A stretch of 64,000 nt of DNA from Limnephilus marmoratus (taxonomy: Eukaryota; Arthropoda; Insecta; Trichoptera; Limnephilidae): positions 66,831,072 to 66,895,071 of the forward strand of contig OU862907.1 of NCBI GenBank assembly GCA_917880885.1, given 5' to 3'. Positions 42,112 through 53,974 of the stretch are shown here, in pieces (within the stretch, counting starts at the first letter, position 1; each line of letters opens with the position of its first letter). The translations under genes and the position numbers were made by a program. The notes below the pieces were generated by a model. The model did no database searches and was not told the DNA's origin. It saw nothing but the letters and a program-made list of their open reading frames with translations.

Positions 42112-45100
42112 GTGGTGCAAATAAATACCGTCTTGGTTCACACAAGAAGAAAACCTACGCTCATGTACCCGGTTTAATGCTCGGAGAGACGGAGTACGAA
42201 CAACCAAGACATCACTTGCCCACTTCAGGAATTCCACCCATTCCCCCCATCAATACACCTGCCCAACAAATACCGTCCTTTACGCCCATAAAGACCAATT
42301 CTCTGTACAACCCCAACCAAAATGCCAATACAACGATTCCATCCATTTATCAACCGCCTGGCGCAGTATTTTCACCCCAACCGCCAACAAATTCTAACAT
42401 GCCTGATCAAAATATCAACATTGTTCCAGAGAGCCCTATTCCAACTTTCCCATCGTATGGTGTAAAGCCTAATTTAGCTAGTGCAGACAGTGTGCAGTTT
42501 TTCTATACGCCGACTGGTGCTAGTGGCAACATTTCAGGTGTTAAAGTTGTGAATGATTCCATAGATGCTTCAACAAAAGAGACTTCTGACGATTTTATTG
42601 AGGCGCGTGAGCAAAAAAATCAGAATTTGATCAAAGGAGAAAGTGAGACCAGTAAAAGTTTGCCGACTGTTTCTGCCCATATGAACGAAGTGAATGAAGA
42701 TTTGATCAAAGTGATCGGAGAAGAAAAAGAAGTAAAAAAATCAATTGATAATGACCAAAAATTCCAATCAAATTCCTACAATGATGGTATTCCGCATTCT
42801 AATCAGGAGCAAAAACTTCCAAATCCAATGTTTTTCGATCCAAATGCCAATAATGCTTCGATGATTCCAAGCTCTCAACTTCCACCCACTGGAAACTTGT
42901 ATTCTTCTCAAGGCAAAAAGTCCAACTTGAGTGTCAAGAATTTCTATACTCTTTTGAAGAAGAACTCCATGCTGAAAGGCACCAATCAAGAAGGCAGTAA
43001 CAATCCTGCAGACAGTTTTAATCTTCCCAATGTTGTCCCGGCCCCTTTTGGCACACCACCAGTTGTCATCTTCAATCCTGGAGCTAATCCAGAATTCGTT
43101 TCTTCAAATTCTGCCAATCAAAGTCAGCAAAATTTTGGACTACCACCAACAAATAGCAATGCTTTTAGTGGAAATTTGACCAGAATACAACAAAAACATG
43201 AAGTTTCAAATACTTCTGGCATGCCTCCCATTGCCATTTTTAATCCTGCGGCTAATCCGGAATTCGCTTCTGCAATTTCTGTCAATCAAAGTCAGCAAAA
43301 TTTTGAACCACCACCAACAAATATCAATGTTTTCAGTGGAAATTTGACTGAAATTCAACAAAATGACGTTGGTAATAGCGGTGTTCTGGACTTTGGTCAA
43401 AATGCTTCTATTGTTGTAAATCCTCCTTTCAATCCAAATTCGACTTCTGTGTCTTCGGAATCTGTTTCAACGCCTTTACCACCGTTCTCTGCTGCTCTTA
43501 CTAATACTGTTTCAACTTCCGCTGAGCTTGCTGCTTTAAACACTTCTGGTCCGAATGTTGAAGAGCCGATTGCTCCTCCAATGTTTTTCAATCCTTCAAC
43601 AATAAGTTCAAGTGTTTTAACCCAAGACATCTCTAAGCCAAATGTGTCTATCGCTCCAGTACAATCACAACTAACATCAGGTAATTTGGTGTCATCTGAT
43701 AGTCCGGTTCCTTTTCTTTCTTCGTCCGTCCTTGAAGGGTCTTCACCAGGTTTGGTGCCACCGCCAGCTCCTCCAAAATCTGTTCCTAATTCTGGAGACG
43801 ATTCGGGGAACAAATTCCGGCTGACTCACAAAAAACGGTTGACTTACTATTCTGGACCGATTGACTACTCTCAGATGCAACCTTCCATTGCATCAAAACC
43901 TTTTCATGGAGTTAATGAACCTAAACCACAACAACCACCAATTTTTAATCCGTCGAGTCAAGCATCTAACGAACCTCAGCCGAACTTTGCTGTTTTCAAC
44001 CCAGTATTTAACGAACCTCAGAATGTTTCTGCTTTCAATCCTGGATTTAATAACCCACAGCCAAATGTTGCACTTTTCACTCCTGGATTGAATGAACCTC
44101 AGCCAAATGTCTCTGTTTTCAATCCTGGATCTAACGAACCTCAACCAAATGTCTCTGTTTTCAATCCTGGATCTAACGATACTAAGCCTAATGTTTCTGT
44201 TTTTAATCCTGGATTTAACGAACCTCAGCCAAATGTCTCTGTTTTTAATCCACTAAATCAAGAATTTTTACCAGGAGCTCAGAATTTTGCAAGAGATTAT
44301 AGTCAAACATCTCCTTATAGCAGTGCATACGGAGATGAGAATTCATCCAATATATCGCTACCCTTTTCAAGCAACCATGACCAAAACTCTACTCGGAATC
44401 AACAGTTCAATAACCCACCATTTCAGTCAGCAAAAGACAATTCGAATAGTGATGTTGGCAAATTTACAAGTACAACTTCTTTGTTGGGTCTAGCTTCAAA
44501 ACTGCAGGAAAAAGTATCATTGAATAACTTGCAAAAAGCTGTCACATCATTCTTTGACGCAAATTATTACGAAGGCAAAAAAGAGGAAAGCAACCCACAG
44601 TACAATACTGCTGAAGGAATCTTCATCCAGAGTCATGAAACATACGGAGCTAATACACAGCCAGGATTCAACAGTAATTTAAACAATGTTCAACAACCGT
44701 TTTATGCCTCTAAGCAATTTGACCAAAACAATTTTATAGATAGAACAGCAAATTATTCAAACCCTCCCCAAAATGTAACCTATAGTTTTGAAGGGAATCA
44801 AAATGTGACTCCACAGTTTTATAATCCAAATCAATATCTTGATCAAAGTCGATCAAATCTTGCCGTAAATGATGCTGATATTGGACGTGAAAGAAGAAAC
44901 CAGCCAGATTTTGAGAAAGTCTCCAATGTGTCTCCTCAATTTTATGATCCAAATATGTTTAACGGACAACTGATCAATTCTGAAACTAACAGAATTGACA
45001 ATGCAACAGAAGCTACCAATTCCCTAAAAGAGCAGAGTATGGCTTCAAATTTGACTCCTCATTTCTACATTCCCAATCAATTTCACGACAATCAATTGAA

Positions 45101-48100
45101 ACCCATTGAAAATGAAGCAGAAACAAACAGCAGTGAATCAAAACAGAGCATCAGTACACAGTATTACAATCCGGCCGATTTTTTTGATGACCAACCATCA
45201 GAAACAACCAATGATGTCCAGAAAAATCTTGAATATCTTCAACAAGTCAATGCAGTTCCAGATGTTTTGTTGAATACCCCTCAAACTGATGTGAACAAAT
45301 CACCTAATATGTCCACAGAAAAGCAGGGTCTTACTTCCAACAAAATAGATCAGCAGATTTTACCATCTGCTGTAGGCTTCTTTGACACTTTTGAAAGTAG
45401 CCCTGCTCAGGATTTTCAAAATGCTGATGGGCAAAGTAACATTTTTTGTTCCATACCCTTTCAAAGCGATTTTAGAAAAAGACCAGCTTCTCCCAGAGTC
45501 GCAAGCTTTGAAACGGATCCTCTAATTCTTGATAGACCTCAGGATATTAACTTCGAAGGAGAAATAGTTAATGATCCATATGATGAAACAAGGAGCATTG
45601 GAGAAGCTTTTAAATACATGAACTTAAGCGATAACCCAAACTTTATCAAAGAAGATTTACAGGACGTAATGGATAAAACAGATATATCAATTACTGGAAC
45701 TGAAGTTGAATTGAAGTTGCAAGATGGAAACAAAGAAACCGAAAAAGAAGTAGCCTCTGGTCTTGATGGGAATAGAGATTCTGATGAATCCGCTGATTTT
45801 GATGGAGACGGGTATCACGTAAGTGGTATTTCTGAAAGCAATACCCTAAATGTTAGAGACAGGGAAATCACCAATACAACTCCAGAACATTCGTACCACA
45901 ACCAAAAGACCATGAACACTGCCGGATTTTACGATTATCCAGGAAGCAGGCATAGCCTTCCAGATAACCGTCTCCAAAGATTTGATATTCCAGATTTCGG
46001 GGGCGAGAATAGGAATTCCGGTGATGAAAGGGATGCTTTTCCACCAGCAGATCGAGTTTACACCAGTTTTGATATCGACCGAGTCCCTGCAAGGAATAGT
46101 GGAACTATTGAGTATCTGAACCCAAATGCAATGGACGGAGACAGGATCGATCCAAGTGTGGAGGAGCATCGTCTGCGCTTAGAGTCGCAGTTTGGTACTC
46201 CGAGATCCATTGACCCAAGAGAGATCTACAATGCCCAGCTGATGAGGGAGCGAATGCAGTTGGAGCAGGAATGGAGCGAACCACAACTCGGGGAGCGTAG
46301 ATCTAGCATGAATATCCGACGAGAAGTTGAAGAGGTTGATGCCAGGAACGAACGAGAAGATCAAATTGACATCGCAAACGAAGAGAAACGTTTGATCGAA
46401 ATGCTCAGTCGAGACACACCTCTCCAGAACAATACAGACATGGAAACACGAGCAAGAGAAGAAGCGGATCAAAGAAACGAAGAACTTGAACAGCAATTGC
46501 TGCAACAGCTGAGGCTCGAGGCCAGCGATAGTAACACGATGGACGATGATTCTTTTGCTGACGAGAACTTGGAAGAAAACAACAACGAGACGGACATAGA
46601 CATCGTCCAGGAGATTCAAGAGGATCTGATGATGACCAGAATGATGCAGCAAGAAGTCATGAGGGAGGCGGAACAACTGGACCAACTGATCGGCACCTTT
46701 CAGAACATCATCGTCAATGAAGCAAAAAGGATCACACCCAATCGCGACACCACCTCACAAGAATTTACCCATCCATACACAATTGAACCGAACCCCTTCG
46801 ACAGTGACGAAGATTCTCCCGTGTACGAAAACATCCCCGTGAAAGGTGGCAAGCCCACCGACAAAGACGGCAGTTTGGGGAACTACTTCTTAGATTCGCA
46901 GTTCGACGATTTTTCAAACTTTACGAAAGATTCTCAATCTCGCCCCGATCCGATGGCTGCTTTTGTTCCAATCAGATCACTCTCTCCGCGGAATTCAATC
47001 AATGCATCCTTTAACAATAATCCTTTTGGTCAAATGGAAACAAACGAGGCTTCTTTATTTGACCTAACATCGGCCGATTCAAATGTTCATTCTACCGATT
47101 CTTTTGGCGTGCCTTTAGCCTACATACAGCAGCAATTACCTTTTAACCACGGCAGTTCTGATTTTGTTCCTGGCGAGGTTTACGCCGCTTCTATAACTTC
47201 TTCTAAAGAAGCTCAAGACGGAAGCGACACATCCGAGACATATGATTACCAGAGGAACATATCAGTGTCTTTACAGGTTCTCAGCGGAAGACGGAAGTCA
47301 TGCAGTTCAGATCGTGATGAAGGTAGTTTCATTCGAGTGATGGCAGAAGAACAGATGGAATTAATGCCGAAAGATGCTCAAAAGAATACGGAAAATGAAA
47401 ATATCAACGTTTCTGTATTTATGCAACCGCCGCTCGCGATTCCATCATTCTACAACAGCTCTGTCGGAGAACAATTGAGTCGCGCCGACAACGAATCTAT
47501 CGAAGAAGAACAAAGGGTTTTCGAAGAACACGAGGACTTCACAAACGATTGTGGCAACAACCAAAACAATGACAAAGACGAGTTTATCAACGACTTCAAC
47601 CAATCAATTGAATCAAATTATTATGGAAACGTTATCGATTATCCGAGGGATCAGACTCCTGAGCTGTTAGAAGTCGAAGATATTTCCGCCGTGAATCCTA
47701 ACAATGACGATTTGTCCAACGTCAGTTTGGCCACGTCCGTTGCGATTGAACAACGACTGGAGCGTGACTTCAACGATCTGTGCGATAGAGAGGTGCAATC
47801 TATTGATTTTGTGCCAAATTCAACTGGAAATGCAAACAATGCAGATAGTTTTGACGATGACGATAATTTGGTGGAGAATCCTGATGAGGAATTGACAGAT
47901 TATGAACCTGAAGCTTTCGCTAAACTGAGCAATGCTCTTCAACACGCAGATTTAAATGATGGCACATTTGGGAATATTTCAGAAAATTCTGGCAAGACTG
48001 CAACAACTTCTGATGATCCAGGGTCTCTTAATAAAGAACAGCAAAATTATGAGATTTCTGCTAAAATTATGGACAGTTCTGAAGATGTTTTGAAAGAGCA

Positions 48101-49400
48101 AATAGCTGGTAGTTCCACTGAAACGAATGCTGTAAAAATAGAAGAAATCGCTCCAAAGGCAGAAGACTGTTCAACAACTCCTGAAAAACACGAATCCATT
48201 GCAACTCCACAAAAAGAAACTGAACAAAACACAGTCCCACTTTTCAACGCATTTTCATTCGGTCTCGACCATGAGCAATCCTTTTTCAACGATTTCGGCA
48301 GCGCAAATAAAGCTGCAAAACCCGCACAACCATCTGCAAGAGAAGAAATTTTAGGCACCAGTAAAAAGGACGATACTAGACCTGTAGGAGTAGCACAGCC
48401 ATATTTATACAACTCATCCAACCAAACTCAGGGTACCTCTTCAGCTCAAAGTTCGGCACCGAATTTTGTTGATACAGCGACAGTTATAAGTGGTGTTTCT
48501 AACCCTACTTATTTAATTCCTGTAGCAGTATCGAGCCGTCCAAATTATGTTGACAGACAAGGAAACTTGTACAGTAATATACAATACCAGAATCAAGATA
48601 GTTCAGAATTCTTTATGCTGTCACAGACTCCGATCATTAGAAATCCGATTCAAGCACAAGCGGTTGGAAACCCACCCAATCAACATAGAGTGATATCAAG
48701 TCAACAGCAAATGCCAAGTCGGCCGATGATGCCAAGTCAACAGCCAATTATGCCAAATCAATCGCAAATAGGCTCAAATCAACCGCCAATGATGTTAAAT
48801 CAATCGCAAATGGGTTCAAATCAACCGCCAATGATGTTAAATCAGTCGCAAACGGGTTTAAACCAACCGCTAATGACAGTAAATCAATCGCAAACAGGTT
48901 TAAATCAATCGCAAACCAGTTTAAATCATTCTCAAATGAGTTCGATTCAACGCCAAATGCTGCCACTTCGTACACAAATACCAAATCAACAGCCGTCGGC
49001 ACCAAATCAATCTCAAATCGGCCTAAATCATCTGCAAAATGCATCAAATCAACCAAACACGTTTCCACTTTTTCGTTATGTGCCAAATCAACAACACGTG
49101 ACGTCGAATCAGTTGCAAACACGCTTAAATCAGCCGTCATTAGAGTCAACTTTCAACCAAATGTCGTCCATTCAACAACGAGAATTGTTACAGTTGCATC
49201 GCGATCGTAACGCTCGAATTCCTCCCGAATTCGGCGCTCTGAACGTGATAAATCAAACGGTGCAAGTTGACGAAGAAACAATTCGCTTTGATCAGAATAT
49301 TTTGCAAAATTTCGACGCTATTCCAAGCAGAATGCCTCAAAATAACAACAATATTCCTTCTGTACGAAATGCAAACAATTGTCGACAATATTTCAATTAA
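42112..49400 (+). CDS. Pro/Asn/Gln-rich disordered protein, large terminal exon b
   Basis: A 7,289-bp exon follows acceptor TTTTGTTTTAG and ends at a TAA (49398-49400), giving about 2,430 residues. Blocks in order: ANKYRLGSHKKKTYAHVPGL at the start, echoed by GNKFRLTHKKRLTYYSG near 43810; a Pro-rich motif GLVPPPAPPK just before the second; seven to eight ~14-residue repeats like NEPQPNVSVFNPGS (43975-44260); four FYxP repeats such as QFYNPNQYLDQ and QYYNPADFFDDQ (44810-45200); an acidic, Glu/Gln/Arg-rich coiled coil (46150-46730); and a Gln/Asn tail of LNQSQMGSNQPP-like repeats (48680-49110). It looks like a scaffold protein. PPP motifs are the type that bind the Sec23 gelsolin domain, and a SEC23IP-family gene follows, so a COPII-scaffold or SEC23IP N-terminal role is plausible (inference). 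The uninterrupted 7-kb frame makes coding status sure. Confidence 0.9.
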
Positions 49401-50684
49401 AATATTGGATTGTACCGACCATTGTAATTTAAGCGGACATCAAAAATAATATTTGACCATCAAGAGTTTGTACTTTTTATCATATTTTGACCGAATGTCA
49501 TACATAAATCTATTATTTGTTGGTGCACTCCGACCCATAAGCGTGTTTACACAACATTATAACAATAGCAGTCAAGTGCGTGTATTCCCACAGAGATCGT
49601 TATAACTCTGTTATTGTTCTAGTGACAACCCTAAAACAAAAAGTAGAAGATCCATATTGAATCAAGCTTCACATCTCTATTCAAAGTTGTCCATAGAAGT
49701 ACATAAAAAAGATTTGTTTTGTAGAAACAGTTTTTTCCCGCCAAATCGCCTTTGTGCCGTTAGACATTGTTAATTTTTTATTAAATATTCTTGTATGAAA
49801 TGTTAAAAAAGTGAGGTGACAAAATTGTTTATTATACATTCATACAATGGAATAAGTGGTTTTTTTTTTATATAATCCATGATTTTAGTACCGTTTTCAC
49901 ATAAAAACATCACGTGAGTCATTTTTACAATTTTTTATGTTTGCATTCTAAATTTTAACATTTACAAATGTTAAAATTTATTTGTAATAACACAATTTGA
50001 AAGCTTATTTCATAACCTTTCAAAAACAGTTTTTAGTATTTGGCTACGTTCAGAAATGTTTCATTTATAGAGCTTTAATTGCGAAGCGGAAATAACACAA
50101 AGTTTTTATAAATCTGACAGTTCGTTTAAGACAAAAAACTTGCATTATTGCAAAATACCTGAGTGGTTAAAATGAATCATGAGATATTATAATAGTAGGA
50201 TTTGTGAAGCTGTATCATTTATAAAATATTTGCCTCAGAATTATTGCCTTTTAAAAACAAATGTTGTCAATTTTCTTTACATTATAATTATATATTTCAT
50301 TCAGACGATCAGAATTACCCTTCGATTTCGACAGATTTGAATCTGTCAAACATTGAAGCAAGAGAAAAACACATTTCAAATTCTTAAAAAATAGAATTAT
50401 TATAATCCATCAGGCCTCGACCGTATTTTGTGAGAGGGTCAAAATATTTCTGTTTTCCAATAAAATCAAAACAAATGGAATATTTCTGAATGTATCGGAA
50501 AACTAAAAACTATTTTTAAAAAGTGATGAAATACGCTATCAAATATTATTATTAAAAATAAACATATTATTTTTAAAATATAAAAATTTTGCGTGCAAAC
50601 ATAAAAAAGTACTAAAAATGGCGCACCTTACATTTTTTCTAATTAAAATTACTGATAACGAAAAAAAATAAAAACGCACACATA
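49401..50684. other. 3' UTR of the large gene, then dispersed AT-rich repeats
   Basis: The 3' UTR must begin at 49401; no canonical AATAAA was seen in the first 300 bp (TCAAAAATAATATT is the nearest). 49720-50130 and 50400-50684 are two copies, in opposite orientation, of the dispersed family at 25.9/29.2/39.5 kb. Confidence 0.45.
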
Positions 50685-51177
50685 TCTAATATATAAAATT
50701 CTCGTGTCACGGTGTTTGTTACCATACTCCTCCGAAACAGCTGGACCAATTTTGATGAAATTTTGTGTGCTTATCTGGTAGGTCTGAGAATCGACCAACA
50801 TCTATTTTTCATACCCCTAAAAGTAAAGGGTGTTCCACTCCGAAGAAAATTATTTTCCCCATACATTTTGTATGGAACGAATTCTCCTATTTTGAAAGAA
50901 CTGCAGCAATATTGTAAAGGGTATAATATTGAACTGTGAACCGGGGGAGGGGGGAGGGGGGAAAGGAACTCAGGAAGGGGGGTTAGCGGGACGGGGGAAG
51001 GGGAGAAGTGGAGTGGGGAGAGGGAGAGGGAACGTGAGAGGGGAAAGGATACGCAGGGAGAAACAATTTAGATCAAGGTATGGTATGCGCAGGGAGAAAC
51101 AATTTAGATCAATTCAGCTAATAAGTTGACAACAGTTTTTGATTCTGAGGCGGTACGAAGTTTGCCGGATCAGCTAG
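50685..51177 (+). mobile_element. complete Helitron, empty-site counterpart of 4.1-7.2 kb
   Basis: TCTAATATATAAAATTCTCG to GCCGGATCAGCTAG before T, 493 bp. It contains the uninterrupted GATGAAATTTTGTGTGCTTA where the LINE sits in the other copy. It has a short duplication of GCAGGGAGAAACAATTTAGA near 51055-51110. It is itself inserted between A and T in the AT-rich dispersed repeat, whose halves continue on both sides. Confidence 0.9.
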
Positions 51178-51178
51178 T

Positions 51179-51900
51179 TTTATTAGATAAATGTATTATA
51201 AACGTTATTGTCATCTCAGTTTTCGTCATTTCGTTTAAAAATAATTAATAAAAATTATTTCACAAAGTTTTAAATTGCGGTCAGAAAACTTTAGTTTCAT
51301 AAAGGTGTACATTTTAATTCTTCTGTGCTTAACTTTAAAGCCGGGTACAGATTGTTGTAACGAAACATGAAAGGAACATTTCATAAGTGTGGACGCAGCG
51401 CGCGCACGAACCGAGCATATACCTACTCGCATCTGTTTCTGGCATGCGTGCGGTGAACATAGCTCAGTCTGCCGGGAACAAGTCCTCCGTTGTTCGCGCG
51501 CGTTCTGCAGTATAGACACAAACAGCCCGTCCACACTGACACTCCGTGCGCACTGCGCACCCCTTTGTGTTCGCCGAAAAAACCGAGACTTGGCGGATTG
51601 CAGTGCGCACGAGTTGAAATGCTCTGTTCGTGCGCGTAGTTCCACACTATAAGAATTCTGTTACATTGCATGATACATTGCGACAATGTGGACGGCAAAT
51701 TCTTTCATTGCGTGTTACATTGCATGTTACGTTACAGCAATCTGCACCCGACTTTGGATTTGAATATAAAGCGTGGTGTTTTTTCTTTCTAACACTGTTT
51801 AGATCGTATTTCTCACCATGACAGTAAGGGAGATAACAACAATTTCTATCAGACCTATATGACGTGTTCGCAAAAGTGAACAAATTAGTCTTGGGAGGGA
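51179..51900. repeat. dispersed repeat carrying a GC-rich TIR insert
   Basis: 51179-51338 and 51755-51870 match the 25.9 and 29.0 kb family (GATAAATGTATTATAAACGT; TATAAAGCGTGGTGTTTTTT). The DNA between is the insert described next. Confidence 0.6.
51340..51754. mobile_element. GC-rich element with ~23-bp TIRs
   Basis: Left end CCGGGTACAGATTGTTGTAA and right end, reversed, TCGGGTGCAGATTGCTGTAA. Inner regions also pair (GCGCGCACGAACCGAGCAT with ATGCTCTGTTCGTGCGCG). GC content is much higher than around it. Frames on both strands here are a by-product of this GC-rich palindromic sequence. Confidence 0.7.
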
Positions 51901-51904
51901 TTAT

Positions 51905-52085
51905 AAAAAAAACCTAACCTAACCTATAATATATACACATTATTTGATGCCTAATCAAAATTTTGGTGCTAATTTATTATTTTTGATATCCAATGTTCGT
52001 TCATTTTGGTGATCGTCCGAATAAGTTAATAGTATTTTTAATTTTATTTTTTATCTTAAAAATTGATGCCATTATCTCGTTTTTT
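51905..52085. other. unassigned AT-rich DNA
   Basis: Begins with repeated AACCT (AACCTAACCTAACC, 51911-51926). This is a three-unit run, too short to call telomeric. No coding frame. Confidence 0.4.
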
Positions 52086-52087
52086 TT

Positions 52088-52495
52088 TTTACATTAGCTC
52101 CACGTAGGAGGCCCTAAGGAAAATTATTTTCCTCAGGGCCTAAGTCATCTTTGGGGATGCTGTGTGGAGGGTCTTTTTGAAAAAGGTAAAAAGGGGGGGG
52201 GGGTATGTAGCAATCTGGGGGTCAATGTGTCTAGAAGTGATGAACATATGAATCCATCTCGAGAGAGACCGGCTGGAGAGGTCTAGGTCAGGTCTCTCTC
52301 AATCAATCTCTCTCGATCCGGCCCGCCACCCATAGCGACAAATGCATCGACCGTTAAGACCTAGACAAACCTCACCCCATGAATCCCTGCTAAGTCGCCA
52401 AACGCAGCAAACCACTTGGGGTGACCTATGGCAAGGGTGTTGGTTATCCAATAAATAGATCCCGGGGTGGCGGTACCTATACCTGTCCCCCCCCA
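52088..52495 (-). mobile_element. near full-length SINE-A
   Basis: In reverse it runs from GGTATAGGTACCGCCACCCC through ATGGATTCATATGTTCATCA to CTCCACACAGCATCCCCAAA and GAGCTAATGTAAAAAAAAA. One of the longest copies, useful as reference for the family (about 410 bp). Confidence 0.85.
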
Positions 52496-52784
52496 ATTGT
52501 CCTTCAATTAATTAAATAACGGTCCCCGTTGACCGCCGATTCTCGACCCATCAGTATTCGGTCAAATTTTGATAACCGATCAATGTTTGATAGTTGATCA
52601 AACAACGAGATTAAAATTTTTAATTTTTATTTTCTTATATAATTACTAGCCAAGGTACCCGGTTTCGTTCAGGGAGTTGATATGAGATTGAACTGACGTT
52701 CCAACCCACGACGGATTTTGCTTTATATACCCCTATCAATGGGTAGCCCCACCCATACAAAAAAGGCTTAGAATGGGCTACCAC

Positions 52785-52948
52785 AATGTTCCAGAACATT
52801 CCACAACATTCAAGAGTGTTCTGGAATGTTCCACAATAATCCAGGATGTTCCTGAACATTCCAAACTATTCTTAAACATTCTGGAACATGTTTTGGAATG
52901 CTTTCGAATACTCTTGAATGTTATGGACCGTTCTAGAAAATTCTAGAG
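52785..52948. promoter_or_regulatory. array of heat-shock-element-like motifs
   Basis: Exact TTCnnGAAnnTTC patterns occur at 52789-52801 (TTCCAGAACATTC), 52819-52831 (TTCTGGAATGTTC), 52849-52861 (TTCCTGAACATTC) and 52931-52943 (TTCTAGAAAATTC, extended by TAGA). A one-mismatch version sits at 52869-52886. Spacing is about 30 bp, so this is a tandem repeat as well as a run of candidate heat-shock-factor sites. Function is not shown by sequence alone. Confidence 0.6.
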
Positions 52949-53202
52949 CAACGATACTCAACCTGCGGCCCGCCAAGCTTTTTTGTGCGGCCCTAAACAC
53001 TTTACCATCAGGAACTTGAATTAAAAAAAACTATCATTCTAAATTTCGTATATCTTGAGATTGGCTTCGACTTTGACGCACAGATAGTGCGTCAAAGTCG
53101 CGCACCCAAAAAGAATTTTCATTAGTCCACATGATCTTAGATCTTAGATGTGTAATAAACGTTGCTTAGATTTTCACGGCCAAAAGGTTTTTTGATATTT
53201 TT

Positions 53203-53290
53203 TTGGGGTGTTATGCCGTGTTGCGCTACCTCCCTCTTTAGCCAACGTTTCGGACAGCGTTACAGTGTCCATCATCAGGGAAGATGTGTA
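53203..53290 (-). repeat. Penelope-like terminus inside the hAT
   Basis: Same sequence as at 11.5 and 38.8 kb (GGTGTTATGCCGTGTTGCGC, GCCAACGTTTCGGACA). Its presence inside the hAT means it inserted there before or after hAT mobilisation. Confidence 0.7.
53247..53278 (-). ncRNA. hammerhead-ribozyme-like motif
   Basis: On the minus strand CTGATGA, then a GGACA/TGTCC stem with a 9-nt loop, then GAAAC: the conserved hammerhead core boxes in order. One extra T sits between CTGATGA and the stem, and helix III would be minimal, so activity is uncertain. Best preserved of the three copies in this window. Confidence 0.45.
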
Positions 53291-53581
53291 AGAGTGTTGC
53301 TATTTACACACGCTAGATTTATTCCCAAAAAACAAATATTTGCCACACAAGTATGCGCGCGAATAATTTATAAATAATGTGCCACTTCTAGAAACAACCG
53401 CATCAATTATAATACATAAAAACTGGTTAACGTCACTGGTTAGTCAGGTACCTAATAATTTATACAGCATTTCTTTCTGTCGTATAAAGTACTGATTTGT
53501 TATAATTTAAATACGCATGATTAGGTGATTTTTCACAAAAACGGCGCTCTACAAATTATCCAATTATTATTATTATTATTA

Positions 53582-53700
53582 ATGGCGGGAGTGTCTTCAA
53601 AATACAATCGAAAAATGTCCGACGAAAAGAGAGAGCTTCAAGACAAATGGGAAGAAAAATATTTCTTTGTTGGGGGGGGGGGGGGGGTTGATGATTTTTT
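53582..53700 (+). pseudogene. hAT transposase N-terminal remnant
   Basis: The frame reads AGVSSKYNRKMSDEKRELQD then KWEEKYFFV before a G-tract (Gly run). The KW(E/T)EKYFF pattern is typical of the N-terminus of hAT proteins related to GTF2IRD2-like transposases. The zinc finger and DDE parts are missing. Confidence 0.55.
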
Positions 53701-53974
53701 TTCGTCATACCAATATAGTGTTGCGGCCCGCGTAACTTTACAAATACATGTATGTGGCCCGAAGAGAAAAAAGGTTGAGTATCGTTGTTCTAGAGGGTGA
53801 AACTTCCAGCCCTTATATCTTCAAAAGTTTGCCCTTCAGGTAAAAACGGGAACCTTCTTCATGTATGAGGGATAGAACGCTATCACACCGTATAACTCCC
53901 TTGAACGTACCGGGACTCATTTATGAGTTTTAGTGGCAAGCATATTTTTGTACACTTTCTTTTATAATATATAT

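Larger units (their letters stand above)
52949..53787. mobile_element. hAT element, exact 8-bp TSD TTCTAGAG
   Basis: TIRs CAACGATACTCAACC and GGTTGAGTATCGTTG; TTCTAGAG duplicated at 52941-52948 and 53788-53795. It contains CGGCCCGC near one end and GCGGCCCGCG near the other, a perfect 14-bp hairpin at 53068-53100, a Penelope-like terminus and a remnant transposase N-terminus. 839 bp, non-autonomous. Confidence 0.9.
52646..53974 (-). mobile_element. Helitron with HSE-like array, split by a hAT
   Basis: The left terminus ACTAGCCAAGGTACCCGG is a reversed ...GGCTAG-T Helitron end. The body holds an array of TTCnnGAA-type motifs (52785-52948), is interrupted by the hAT at 52949-53787, and resumes with GGTGAAACTTCCAGCC. 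Right end (Helitron 5') is placed near 53974, where hAT copy 4 begins, but the TC start is not clear. Confidence 0.6.

Noticed and set aside
43397..43813. 138-residue minus-strand frame
   Set aside because: It is antisense to the giant plus-strand coding exon, whose 7-kb open frame and repeats are clearly the real signal. The same holds for the minus frames at 46179-46685, 48047-48421 and 48748-49149.
51235..51698. Overlapping frames on both strands, Cys/Arg-rich
   Set aside because: Caused by a GC-rich palindromic TIR element; no splice sites or conserved motif.
51911..51926. AACCT repeat as possible telomere motif
   Set aside because: Only about three units and embedded among transposon pieces; TTAGG-type telomere tracts are far longer.
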